A stretch of 64,000 nt of DNA, from positions 23,630,501 to 23,694,500 of the forward strand of contig JASXTE010000016.1 in NCBI GenBank assembly GCA_030280995.1, written 5' to 3'. The DNA comes from Hemileia vastatrix. Taxonomy: Eukaryota; Basidiomycota; Pucciniomycetes; Pucciniales; Zaghouaniaceae. The notes under the pieces are model-generated. The model was not told where the DNA came from. It saw only the letters and a list, made by a program, of their open reading frames with translations, and did not search any database. The position numbers and the translations under genes are program-made. Shown here one piece after another: positions 53,946-64,000 of this stretch (position 1 is its first letter; every line of letters begins with the position of its first letter).

Positions 53946-54396
53946 AAACTGTCTTATTCAGTATGTACACACAGATCACCTATCTAAAAATCCATGCACA
54001 GCAACTAATTTGGCACTTTTGACAGCCAAATTGAATAAAAACCCTCTAGAAATGCTCCCCAGCCTTCTATAACTGAGGTGGGAGGACCTCCCAGAAGCCA
54101 GAAAACCACCAAAAACATCTAATAAAGCCCAAAATACTTAGAAAAATCCACCACAACTACAAAAAACCCTTAAAACACAAAATTAAGCATTGACAACTTT
54201 GAGACATAAAATATAGAGCCAATTTAGCTCAACTAAATGTTATTAAGCACTTAACTCTAAGACTTAAGGTTAGCCTATAAAACGCAAAAAAAAAAATTAA
54301 ACAGCTATCTTTTAGAAATGAAAAATGAGGAAATGACCCCTTAAAGCTTGGAATATGAAAAATATCATCAAGACATCAAATATAGAGAAGAAATTG
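53946..54396 (-). mobile_element. 5' LTR of element M, part 2
   Basis: Continues the M LTR after the Copia (AAACTGTCTTATTCAG as at 23773). It matches the 3' LTR to about 54390 and then stops at the P LTR, about 170 bp short of its own end; the missing part should lie beyond the 3' end of P, outside the window. Confidence 0.8.
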
Positions 54397-55458
54397 TGTG
54401 GTCTTCCAACATTGGTGGAGCCCTTTGTTGGTCTATTTGGCCTTTTTTTAATATGTCTTAAATGGCATTGTTTAATAATTGGGTGTTTTTCTGGAATTAT
54501 TTGGCAAATATTGGGACTGTGGTGATTTGGGTACTACCATTGGAAATCCCTGGTTTTTCTCTATATTTTATGTCTTTAAGACATTTTCCTGATTTTAAGT
54601 ATTAAAGGGATTATTTCTCATTTTTCTTTAATAAGATAGCTGTTTAATTTTGTTTTTTGTGTTTTAAGGACTAACTTTAAGTCTTAGGGTTAAGTGCTTA
54701 GTACCATTAGAATGAGCTAAATTTTCTCTACATTTTATGTCCCAATGTTTTTATAGCCTAATTATGTGTTTTAAAGGTTTTAGTAGTAATAGTAAATTTT
54801 TCTAAGTATTTTGGGTATTTTTGGAGGTTTTTGGTGGTTTTCTCAATTCAGGGTGGTCCGGCCACCTTGGTGCTAAAAGACTGGGAAGAATTTTTAGAGG
54901 GGCTTTATGAATATTGGCGCTCAAGAATTCCAAATTTGTTTGTGTGCATGGGCTTTTAGATAGTGGTCTGTGTGTACATAGTGAATAAGCCAGTTTGGGG
55001 CAACTTTAATTATCATACAACCATCCGGAGGTGATATCCTTGTTCCTCACTCAATTTTCACTGTTTTTTTGCCACAACTGGCTGTGTTTGTTGCAAGGTG
55101 AGCTCTTCATTTAACTTAACTTGGCAACTGGGTTCTCTGGTGTAGTCTTGCAAGCTATATTAAGTATTATTTCTGTCTCTGGTGTGGATTTGCAACCTAC
55201 ATCAAGTATCATTGCTTTCTCTGGTGTGGACGTTGGTCTACATTTCAATTCTTTGGTTTGATAGTCTGTCTGGGGACGACTTTCTTGGCTGATCAGGCAG
55301 TCAAGTGTGTTGGAAAAGGAGCTTTAGCAAACAGGAACCAATTTACTGTAGCAGGTAAATCTCACTTTATTTTTCTAAAGGGACAGGGGATTTTCTCTAT
55401 GGGTTTTCTCCAACTCCCTTGGTCAAGGCCTCTAGCTAGTACTATAGGATTTTCTACA
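54397..55458 (+). mobile_element. 5' LTR of element P
   Basis: 1062 bp, TGTGGTCTTCC to GGATTTTCTACA, the same ends as the M LTRs, to which it is clearly homologous in reverse orientation. The two head-to-head LTRs (M part 2 and this one) form a large inverted repeat around 54396. ORFs at 55258-55631 are artefacts. Confidence 0.88.
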
Positions 55459-55462
55459 TTTC

Positions 55463-55479
55463 TGGCGCCCAACGTGGGG
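55463..55479 (+). other. Primer-binding site of element P (tRNA-Lys type)
   Basis: TGGCGCCCAACGTGGGG, identical to that of G, 4 bp after the LTR. Confidence 0.85.
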
Positions 55480-55518
55480 TGGAACCTGATAGTTCTTTGG
55501 AATCTCTGTTGTTTTTGA

Positions 55519-57899
55519 ATGGCTTCTGGATCTTCTATTCCTGTGGTGACTGTCAGTGGGAGGGAAGGTACTCCTACTTTGATGGTTAGGGAGTGTGTTA
55601 GGATCAAAACTTGGGATGGTACTAAGTTCAATGGTGAAGATGTGAAGTGTTTTCTAGAGAAGTATGAAACTTTTTCTGGTGTGGATGGTGCTTTTTACCT
55701 GGACATGGTGAAGCAGATTATTTTCTTCATTGGTGATAGGGCACTGGAGAAGCAGGTTGTGGCCATTTCTGGCTACAAGAAGAGGGACTGGAAGTTATTG
55801 TGTAGGGAGATTGTGGATAAATGGGGCTTCAGGTTCACTATGGTGGATCTGAACAAGGCTGTCATTGAATCGAAGTCTTATGGTGGTGTTGGTAACTTTC
55901 ACTGTTACAGGAAAGTTTGGCTACAGTTTGATCCTGTGGTGGAATATTTGGTGGAAATGGAGGATCTGACACATGAAAATGCTGCCAAGGATGTTTTTTG
56001 GTCTGCCTTGGCTAGAGATGTCAGGATGGATGTGTTGAAGGAGCTGTCAAGGAAGGACTTGATGAAGACTCTTTCCAATGGGGATCAGAAGTTTTCTGCC
56101 TTGGACAAGGTGAAGGAGGCTGAAGAGGCACATTTAAATTTATTGGCTGTGGACACCTATCAGGGGGGGTGTGCCAAATATGTCAGCAAAGTCAGTGAGG
56201 CTTTGGCTGAAGAGGAGAATAGCATTAAAAAGGAAGCGAAGAATATCGTGAAGTTTCCCAAACAGGAAAGGGACCCAGTGGTTGAGCAGTTGGCTGATCT
56301 CACAAATCAGCTGAATATTTTTGTTCAGGAGGCTAAGAAGGTCAATAAGGCACCTTCTCAGACTAGAGATTTTGATAGAAGGGCTGGTAGGAGTGATCCT
56401 TGGGTCTTCTCTTATCGCAGCAGGAGGGGGCACAAGTCCAATGATTGTTTGACTCTGAACAGAGATGTGTCAGAAATAAAGGTGGAGTTTGATTGCAGGG
56501 TGTTCAAGCTCTCTGATTGTTCATTTGTGAAGCCCAGTGAGGGGCAGGTTCCTGTTGATTTTTTCAGGAGAAGGAATGGTCTCAATCAGAGGAGGCCAAG
56601 GTATGAGGAGATTCCTGATCAGGGGAAGTCTTCTGGTAAGAAAGATCAGGATGTCAAGGGAAAAGGGAAGCAGGTGATTAAGGTCTCTTTTTCTACTTCC
56701 TTTGGTGGATTGGAGCTGTATTCTTGTGGTGGACAGTCAAGTGGTGAATGTTTGGCTGGTGTTTATGATGTAGAAGCGGGAAAGGTGGGAAAGCCTAAGA
56801 GCAGTTATCAGGCCAACCAAAGCCTAAGGCTTTAAAGGTGGATCCTAAGCTGAGTGCAGCTAGGAGGAAGTACAGAAAATAGGAGCTGTACAAGATGCAG
56901 AAGGGGATTGTTGATATGGGCCCCCCTAGTTTTGATGCATTGGACATGAATGGTGAGCCAATGCCTATGGATATTAATTCTGACTCTGAGGAGGATGTCC
57001 CTTTGGCTTCATTGCCAAAGCTTACTGTAGTTAGATGTTCTGGTGAGGGATCTGGTTTGATTCCTGTTGATGGTAAATCTGTTGGTGGTTCTGGTCCTCA
57101 AGAATCTTCTAGGACCAAGGTAGTGAAGCAAAGAGTTCACTTTGAGAAGCCAGTAGTTTCTGGCCAATGTAATGTTATAGACACTATTCTGGATAGGATG
57201 AATAAGGGTAAGATTTCCCTTTCTTATGGGGAATTGTATGCTATCAGTCCTGGGTTGGCTGATAGAAAAAAAAAGTTGTTTACCAGGAGAAGGGTCTCTT
57301 CTGGGGAGGTGGAATACATTTGTGATTCTGCTGAGAATTTTAGTGAGGGGTTGGAGGCTCATTTTTCTGCACCTCTGGGATATTTCAAGGTTACTTTGAA
57401 TTTCAGGGAGGCTAGGGCATTGGTTGATTCAGGTTCTCAGATTAACCTGATTTATTTAGTTATGGCTTCTTATCTGGGCTTCCCCATCAAGACAGGAATT
57501 GGTGGAAATTTAAGAGGAATTAGTGGCTATTTCACTGAGTTGATTGAGACAGCTGAATTTGTGAAGCTGGATGTTGGTGAAGCCTCAGGGATGGTTCATT
57601 TTTACATTGCCAAAGTTAATGTATAAGATGTTTTGGGTGGACCATTCTTGATGGATTTTCAAGCAAGAATTGGTTGTCAGTTTGATATGGGAATCAGTTT
57701 AGAGTTGACCTGTGAAGATGAAAGGTGGCTTCACATGAGGTTATCATCTCCTGGAGATGATGGTTGGGAGACCAGGTCAGGCTTGTCTTCAATGTGCCAG
57801 TTCATGGATTGTTGTAGGAGAAGAAGAGAAGTGGGTTCCGCCTCTGGTCTTTTAGAGTGTGGCTCAGGCTCTAGTGAGAGTCTGTATTTTTTAGAGTGA
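55519..57899 (+). pseudogene. Element P gag-protease remnant
   Basis: Block 55519-56835 (438 codons, MASGSSIPVV start): capsid-like RIKTWDGTKFNGEDVKCFLE, DVLKELSRKDLMKTLSNGDQ, and a zinc knuckle that has lost its first two Cys (FSYRSRRGHKSNDC). Frameshift and stop near 56836-56883. Block 56895-57626: MGPPSFDALDMNGEPMP, LVDSGSQINLIYLV (protease active site kept). A TAA at 57624 separates block 57633-57899 with GGPFLMDFQARIGCQ, ending SLYFLE at the slippery site. Confidence 0.88.
57887..57893 (+). promoter_or_regulatory. -1 frameshift slippery site, element P
   Basis: TAT TTT TTA GAG TGA in the gag-pro frame gives T-TTT-TTA, the same heptamer as HIV-1. Seven nt downstream a hairpin TAGGGC-TGATT-GCCCTA (57901-57917) can form. 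The -1 frame continues into pol. Confidence 0.7.
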
Positions 57900-58414
57900 T
57901 TAGGGCTGATTGCCCTAGTGCCACAACCTCTCCCCAAGATGAGGAAATCTCAGGTTGTAGTAGGTCAGCTCCCTTGAAGATATACCAAGTGGATTTTAAA
58001 CTTTCTCTTTTTAATGTTCCTCTTCTCTGCAAGTATTCTTCATGTTTTTGTCAAGTATCTGTTCTCTCTCAGGATTTTCAATTATTTTTAATTCAAGTTC
58101 AAAAATAAAGATTGGTTATATATCTTTATTGAAAGAAATTCAGAAAATCTGTGGAGTGGTGAGATTGGGGTCTAAAAGTAATTCCTCCCAATTGTGCACC
58201 GCTAGGGTCTCTTCTACACCTTTCAAAAACATTACTTTGACAACGTCTGTGAACATTGGGGAAACCCCTGGTTATTTTTGTAGGATGGAAGAAAACTCAA
58301 GAAAAGAAGATAAAAATTTCAAGATAACTGAAGAAAAGCAAGAAAAAAATTTGAAGATAATCAAAAAAAAGAAAAGAATTATTTTTGTAAATATCATCAT
58401 GATCAATTTTTGGG

Positions 58415-58502
58415 CCTCCAGAATGAGGTTAAACTGCACAAAATTTTGAAGAAAGAAGATTGTCAAGATCAATTTTTGGGCCTCCGGCATGAGGATAAAC
58501 TG
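58415..58502 (+). repeat. Two hairpin motifs in the pol linker (element P)
   Basis: 58415-58436 (CCTC, loop CAGAAT, GAGG, TTAAACTG) and 58481-58502 (CCTC, loop CGGCAT, GAGG, ATAAACTG), in the position of the four copies in G. Confidence 0.9.
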
Positions 58503-60522
58503 CAAAATTTTAGAAGATGTGATTCAGAAGATGAATCAAGATTTGAAGATTTGGAAGATGGAAGTGAGGATGAAGATGTGGAATTGTGGAAAAGTTTTGG
58601 AGTGGTGAGATTGGGGTCTAAAAGTAAGTCCTCCTAATTGTGCACCACTAGGTTTTCTTCTACACCTTTCAAAAACATTACCTTGGCCACACATGTGAGC
58701 AATGGGAAAACCCTTAGTTTTTATTCCAGGTCTGGTGGTGAAGATGTCCTGAAGATTCCTCAAGTTGAAGGGGGAGCTGCAAAGTATAAGAAGGTAGCAC
58801 AGAAGATTAGGCCTGTAAATGAGCCTATTCCTGTAGGTTTTAATCCTCCTTTGAAGAGACCTCTGTTGTCAAGAGATCTGTACTGTACTTTTCTGGTGAA
58901 GAATCCTCCTGATTTTGTGGAAACCGCTAGGGTGACTGTGGAAAGGTTTTAAGTTGTTAATTTTGGTCCTTATGGGTAGTTTTTTGATGAGGAAATGAAG
59001 TTGTTGTTGCACGTTATTGTGCTGAGGGAGAATGTGGTGGCATTTGTTGAAGAGGAATGGGGTGTGTTGAAACACTCTTATGGGGAACATTACTTGATTC
59101 CTGTGGTTTTTCATGAGCCTTGGCAAATCAAAACTATTCCAATTTCAGCTGCTATTAGGGATGACTTAATAGAAATTTTTAGGGAAAGATTCAGGACAGG
59201 ATTGTATGAACGATCAACTTCCAGTTACTCAAGTCCGGTTTTCTGCGTTAAGAAGAAGAATGAGAAATTAAGGGTGGTGAATGATCTTAGGGCCTTAAAT
59301 AGAGTCACTATCAAGGATGCAGGAATGCTTCCAAGTGTGGAAGACTTTGCTGAAGCTATTTCTGGAATGGTGTGTTATGTTTTGGGTGATATTATGGGTG
59401 GTTATAATAAAAGGGAACTTCACACTGAATCACAGCCACTAACAACATTTGAGACTCCTCTAGGATGATTTCAGCTCAATAGGTTGCCTCAAGGAGCAAC
59501 TAATTCAGTAGAAGTATATCAAGCTCAAATGGCTTGGATTTTACAGGATGAAGTTCCGACTCATGCTGGTATTTTTATTGATTACAGGGTAATTAAAGGA
59601 CCCTCCACTGATTATGGAAATGAGGTTCTGAAGGAAAACCCAGGTATAAGGAGATTTGTTTGGGAATATGAAGTTACTCTAGAGAGAGTATTGCTTAGAA
59701 TTGAAGAGGCTGGTTTGACCATTTCTGGGTCAAAGTTTTGTTGTTGTGTTCCTGCTCTGGAAATTCTGTATCATGTGTTATGTAAGGAGGGAAGGATTAT
59801 GGAAAAGAAGAAAGTTAATAAAATTTATTCATGGCCAAGGCCTAAAAATACTACTTCAGTCAGGGGACTTTTGGGAGTTTGTGTGTACGTCAGGATTTTT
59901 ATTAAAGATTTTTCTTTGTTGGCTTCACTTTAAGAAGGTTGACCAGGAAAGATGTTGAGTTGAAATGGACTGAAGAGTGTGAAGAGGCTTTTCAGAAGTT
60001 GAATAAGGTGGTAGCTGAAGATATTATTCTTCACAAGTTAGATTTTGGAAGGGAAGCTGGAAAAATTTATCTGGCGGTGGACTCAAGTTATATTGCTGCT
60101 GGTGCTGTTTTGTCTCAGGAAGATAAAGCTGGGAAGTTCAGGCCAGTAAGGTATGAGTCTGTGGTTTTCAATGACCTGTAATCTAGGTATTATTAGCCAA
60201 AGTTGTAATTGTGTGGTGTAGAGAAAATTTTGAAGAAGCTACAAACTGTTTTGTGAAGGAAGCATTTTGAGCTGCAGGTGGATTCAAGATCTCTGGTTCA
60301 AATGATCAATACACCTAGTCTTCCAAATGCTCCAATGACTAGGTGGGTGGCATTTATTCAACATTTTTCTTTTGACCTGGTACACAAGCCAGGTAAAACT
60401 TTTACAATGCCAGATGGATTATCAAGAAGACCACCCACAGATGAAGATTCTGATTCTAAATAATTTGATGAAGATTTTCCAGTGGTTAGGGCCAACACAA
60501 AGGGTGCTGAAGATTTTTCTTT

Positions 60523-60687
60523 CTTTCCCCATGAGGCTAAACTGGATGGTTGTTCTTGCCTCCCCCATGAGGCTAAACTAGATGATCATTCTTTCCTCCC
60601 CCATGAGGCTAAACTTGATGATCATTCTTTCTTCCTCATGAGGCTAAACTGGAATATTATTTGCTCCTCCACCAAGAGGTTTAACTG
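60523..60687 (+). repeat. Five hairpin motifs between RNase H and integrase (element P)
   Basis: 60523, 60559 and 60595 (loops CCCCAT, tail CTAAACT), 60630 (shortened) and 60666 (loop CACCAA, tail TTTAACTG). The first three read PHEAKL in the protein. Confidence 0.88.
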
Positions 60688-62220
60688 GATGGTTCTGATC
60701 TTGATTCTGGTGATCAGGATGTTTTTGTTGATGAAGATGGGGCCATTGTTTGGGATAACTCAAAATTGGAGAATGGTGTTTTTGTTGGTGAGCTGGATTC
60801 TCATAAGATTCAGTGGAATAAAAAGGAGGTACAAAAATTTAGGGATTGGTTTCCTGGATGGGCTGGTTGTGTTGCTCTTATGTACACTTGAGATTTTGAT
60901 GACAGGGTTGTACCCTTGGATGTTTTTTAATGGATTTTGAAGATGAGACCTGGGCTCAGACTGGGTTTTATTATATTATGGTTGAGTATCTTTTAACTTC
61001 CGAGAGGCCAGATATTTTTGATGATGATACTTGGGTAGCAATCCAGAAGAGAAGCCCTGAAATCTATGTTTCAAGAAGGAGGTTGATGAGGAGGAGACAT
61101 CCAAATCCTCAGGTAGTGGTGACTCAGAAGAAGGGTCAAGAGCTGGTGTTGAAGTCTTTGCATGAAGACCTTGGTCATAAAGGCTTTGGGGAAACTTATA
61201 GAAGAGTAGCAGATAGATTTTGGTGGCCAGGTATGAAGTTGGCTGTGCAGGGTTGGGTTCAATCTTGTGAATAATTCAAGGGAGAAGTCACTTGAAACCT
61301 AAAAATGTTGGCCGTGCTACTGGTGAAACAACTGTGTTTGGAAAAGTCAGTCTGGATGCTTTCCATATCAAAGAGGGTAGGTATAAATACTTGATTGTTG
61401 CCAGGGATGATTTGTCTGGTTGGGTTGAGGCAGTTCCTCTGCCTAATTTGACTGCCAAAAATGTGGCAGACTTTTTGAAAAAGTATGGGTGTTTAGGTAT
61501 GGGTTGATGAAGTTGGTGACTGTTGATGGTGGGCCATAGTTTGGAGCTGAATTTAAAGAAGCTGTTGAAAGTATTGGCTCTAAAGTCAAAGTGGCTACAC
61601 CTCATTATCCTGAAGCTGAAGGCATGGTTGAAAGAGGCCATCAAGTTATCAAGAATGCTTTGGTGAAGATGTGTGGTGATAATGCTGAAAAATGGAGGCA
61701 CTATTTACCTTTGGTGTTATTTTCTGATAGTGTCACTGTGAAAAGGACAACTTGCCATTACCCTTATGAATTAATTTTTGGGAAGAAAGCTGTTCTACCA
61801 GTAGATTTGGAGGCAGTCTCTTATCTTGGAATTGATTGGGATGATGTGTGCTTGACTGAATATTTTCTCTGTTCCAGGATGAAACAGTTGGAATGTATAG
61901 AGTAATGTCAAGAGAAGGCATACTCTAGAATGATGAGGATAAGAAATCAATCATTCAGATACTTGGACAAGAAGTTGTCTCATAGACTCAGGAATCCCTT
62001 GAAACCTGCTTGTTTGGTTTTTGTGTATAATAGAAGTTTGGAGAGTCAGTGGGGTAAGTTGTTTGCTGACAGATGGAATGGACCTTACAGAGTCAGATCT
62101 TTGGCTTCTGGAGGTTCTTATGTTTTGGAGGATTTAAATTTTGCAGTCCTAAAAAAGAGAGTGGCTGCTGATCAGGTGAAGAGATTTTACCCTAGAGGCA
62201 CTAGAAGTGAAGAAGATTGA

Positions 62221-63410
62221 CTCCACAATGAGGATAAACTATGTACCATTCTTTAATTTTGGATTTAAGTGATGCTGTGCATCTTTTTTGCTGGAAACTG
62301 TTTTTTGTTAGAAGGTACCCATGTTTTGGGCTTCTAGATTTTATTTTTGAAAGTGTGGGGGTACGTGATGGGCTGGCTGCTCTATCAACAGTTACCCCAT
62401 TTTGTGTGTTTCCAACCCCTTCTCTTAATTTAGTTGAACCCTAGTATTGGTTTTTCTTTACAGGTTTTAGTCCTCTATGACTTTAAACTGGATGTTCCTT
62501 TGGTCTTCAAGTGCCAGACTCTTCACTCTTATTGGTTTGGGTTTGATGTGTTTTATTTTGTGTTTTTGTTAGAAGGTACCTAGGGGGAGCTTCTAGATTT
62601 TATTTTGGAAATTGTGGGGGTAACTGATGAGCTGGCTGCTCTATAGAACAGTTACCCCACAATTTCTGTTTCAAGTATTTTGTTTGTCCTAGTGGAATAC
62701 AAGTTCTGGTTTTTTTATTCAGGTTTTAAGTCCACTATGACTTTAAACTGGCCTACTGGCTTGGGACTGGCTTCTTTGGTTTTGGAGGTGGATCACTGGT
62801 GGTGTTCCATCATTTTTACTTATTGGAGGGAGCCCACCCAGTGATCATTTCTTGGACTGGACTTTCTATGGAGCCAGACTTCTTCTTTTTCTTTTCTTTA
62901 ATTTTCTTGTCTATGGTTGTGTTAGATAGTAGTTTTAGATTATTTCCTTTTTTCTCTTTTTTTCTTTTAATTTTTTATGGGAGTTATTAGGATAAAAAGA
63001 GGGAAAAATCACAAAATTATAGTATATGGTGTCACCACATCAGGGTCACCTGGATGTGGGAAAGCATTGGTTGGGAAAGGCTCATCAATTAGCCAGGCAA
63101 TTCTATTTTCTTTTTTATCTTTATCTCATTTTTTATTATTTTCTTTGATTTCTATTTATTTCATATTTTCTTTATTTATATTATTTTTCCTAATTTATTT
63201 TATCTCAATTCATTTAAAAATTATTAAAAGATTTATCCACATAAAGGTGCACTATGATGTGTGTAAAGTATAAGGGGATCAGCTCACCAAATGGCTGGGG
63301 GATACAATTTGTAACTATTATTTATCTCATCTTATTATTATTATTCATTTCATTTTAATTTTTTAGCTCTCATATTTTTGGTTAATTTTGTTTATTTATT
63401 TTCAAGTTTT
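62221..63410 (+). other. Structured 3' region of element P
   Basis: Starts with a decayed hairpin motif (62220-62241). Then two similar modules of about 260 bp. Module 1: TTCTAGATTTTATT, hairpin around GGGGGTACGTGATGG (62356-62398), motif 62469-62490. Module 2: CTTCTAGATTTTATT, hairpin with arms AAATTGTGGGGGTAACTG (62609-62626) and CAGTTACCCCACAATTT (62649-62665), motif 62729-62750. Next GATCACTGG (62791) pairing with CCAGTGATC (62838), CCACATC (63035) pairing with GATGTGG (63053), AT-rich DNA, a weaker repeat of that hairpin near 63238 and CTCACCAAATGGCTGGGGG. The small ORFs here have no recognisable domain. Confidence 0.75.
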
Positions 63411-64000
63411 TGTCACCGGACGACCTACGCACAAGGTCTAGGATGTTCCTGAAAGTAAGATGAGAGATTTAGAAACTTCTTCGAAGCACAGAGGAATGAT
63501 TCGAGGAAGTGGTTCAAAGGTCACTCAAAGTAAGAGCTACAGGTTCGAGGTTCGTTCGAGAAGAATTATAAAATAGTTTCAAAGGTAATAGGAATTCTTA
63601 AGATCTCACAAAGGGTTGGAAATTCAATAATCAAAGATTTAGGATTTAGAAATGAATATTGAGAAAATAAAAGAAAGATACAATATCAATGATTTAACTT
63701 TAAAGATTTATCACTATTAATGTAAATACGATTTATAATTTAATTCTAAGGAATATCGAACCAAATACCCAACCCCTTTTATATCCTTTGTTCCTCCTCG
63801 CATTGACCTCCCTTCCATTGCACCATTCCCATTCCATTGACCATTACTAACATACACTTAGACCCTCTTCACTAAATATCCGTCCATGCTCAATTTACCC
63901 CTGTTTAATTAATTAACAAAACTTAAATGAAAAAACTACTACTGTACTATTTCTTTGAACCTAGCGCTGTGCGTCGCTTATTGAAAAGGAGACTAAGGCA
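63411..64000 (-). mobile_element. Second copy of the solo-LTR family, cut by the window end
   Basis: TGTCACCGGACGACCTACGC at 63411 is the reverse complement of the right end of the LTR at 45777-46588. The match continues to the window end (GCGCTGTGCGTCGCTTATTG). Whether it is a solo LTR or the end of a full element cannot be seen. Confidence 0.75.

Larger units (their letters stand above)
23328..54396 (-). mobile_element. Element M: old, broken Gypsy retrotransposon carrying antisense genes; host of four nested insertions
   Basis: Minus-strand element. Its 3' LTR is at 23328-24378, 3' region 24389-28588, pol in two parts (28589-31266 and 43602-45076), gag-pro 45177-48287, primer site 48374-48390 and 5' LTR in two parts (48395-48849 and 53946-54396). 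Subtracting the inserted G, solo LTR and Copia leaves about 12.8 kb, close to the 12.3 kb of G. The 5' LTR ends abruptly where the 5' LTR of P begins, so P inserted into it. Gag and Pol are full of stops. Confidence 0.85.
57900..62220 (+). pseudogene. Element P pol remnant: RT, RNase H, integrase
   Basis: Nine or more blocks. 57896-58108 pol start; 58638-58952 RPVNEPIPVGFNPPLKRPLL; 58995-59468 RT start (SSYSSPVFCVKKKNEKLRVV, YVLGDIMGGYNKREL), stopped by TGA where G has an Arg codon; 59484-59933 LPQGATNSVEVYQ, AGIFIDYRVIKGP (FIDD changed to FIDY, inactive) and NPGIRRFVWE; 59939-60181 RNase H AVDSSYIAAGAVLS; 60278-60463 LSRRPPTDEDSD; 60930-61274 LHEDLGHKGFGETYRRVADR; 61292-61507 DDLSGWVEAVPLPN; 61591-61905 EGMVERGHQ; 61930-62220 WNGPYRVRSLASGG to RFYPRGTRSEED. 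Clearly dead. Confidence 0.88.
54397..64000 (+). mobile_element. Element P: broken Gypsy of the same family, runs off the window
   Basis: 5' LTR 54397-55458, primer site 55463-55479, gag-pro remnant 55519-57899, slippery site 57887, pol remnant to 62220, 3' region to 63410, then another LTR. The 3' LTR of P is outside the window. It is inserted in the 5' LTR of M in opposite orientation. Coding blocks are long but separated by stops and frameshifts. Confidence 0.85.

Overview
The window is eukaryotic, very AT-rich and almost entirely made of transposable elements. I see no complete host housekeeping gene, rRNA, complete tRNA gene or CRISPR array. The integrase-chromodomain remnant at 1-1470, the basidiomycete-type Gypsy reverse transcriptases (YxDD box read as FIDD, followed by an IKGP/NPGIR insertion) and a Tet-like 2OG-Fe(II) oxygenase pseudogene are families I associate with rust fungi (Pucciniales). 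A rust-like basidiomycete is my best inference, not a proof.

Region 1-23.3 kb is an old repeat graveyard. From left to right it holds a decayed Ty3 chromovirus (minus strand) whose gag core is inverted; a LINE RNase H remnant; an octamer minisatellite; a diverged LTR with the start of an antisense gene beside it; polypyrimidine tracts; a PIF/Harbinger transposon with a readable but broken transposase; a Tet-like oxygenase pseudogene; a tandem hairpin array; and four copies of a roughly 260-bp CACTA-type MITE, each with a perfect 3-bp target duplication. Two of those MITEs interrupt recognisable reading frames.

Region 23.3-64 kb is a nest of LTR retrotransposons of one unusual Gypsy family plus one Copia. 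Element M (minus, 23328-54396) is old and broken. It was hit by element G (31267-43597, complete, open gag-pro and pol), by a solo LTR (45777-46588), by a Copia with identical LTRs (48850-53940) and by element P (plus, from 54397 and running off the window). A second copy of the solo-LTR family interrupts the P 3' region at 63411.

The Gypsy family (G, M, P) has a tRNA-Lys-type primer site, gag-protease in one frame and RT-RNase H-integrase in the -1 frame. A U-UUU-UUG or U-UUU-UUA slippery heptamer lies just before the gag-pro stop. Its long 3' regions contain conserved hairpins with compensatory base changes. One 22-nt hairpin motif (4-bp covarying stem, loop C-N-N-N-A-A/T, tail NTAAACTG) occurs about 50 times, inside pol and after it.

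The most unusual content is in the 3' region of M. On the strand opposite to gag-pol lie two related genes, A (24397-25064) and B (25691-27031), with zinc-cluster-like cysteine patterns. B has a textbook intron (GTAAGT, TACTAAT, TTTTTAG). A decayed homologue of A sits at the same place next to another LTR of the family (12226 onward), so the antisense gene looks like part of the retrotransposon.
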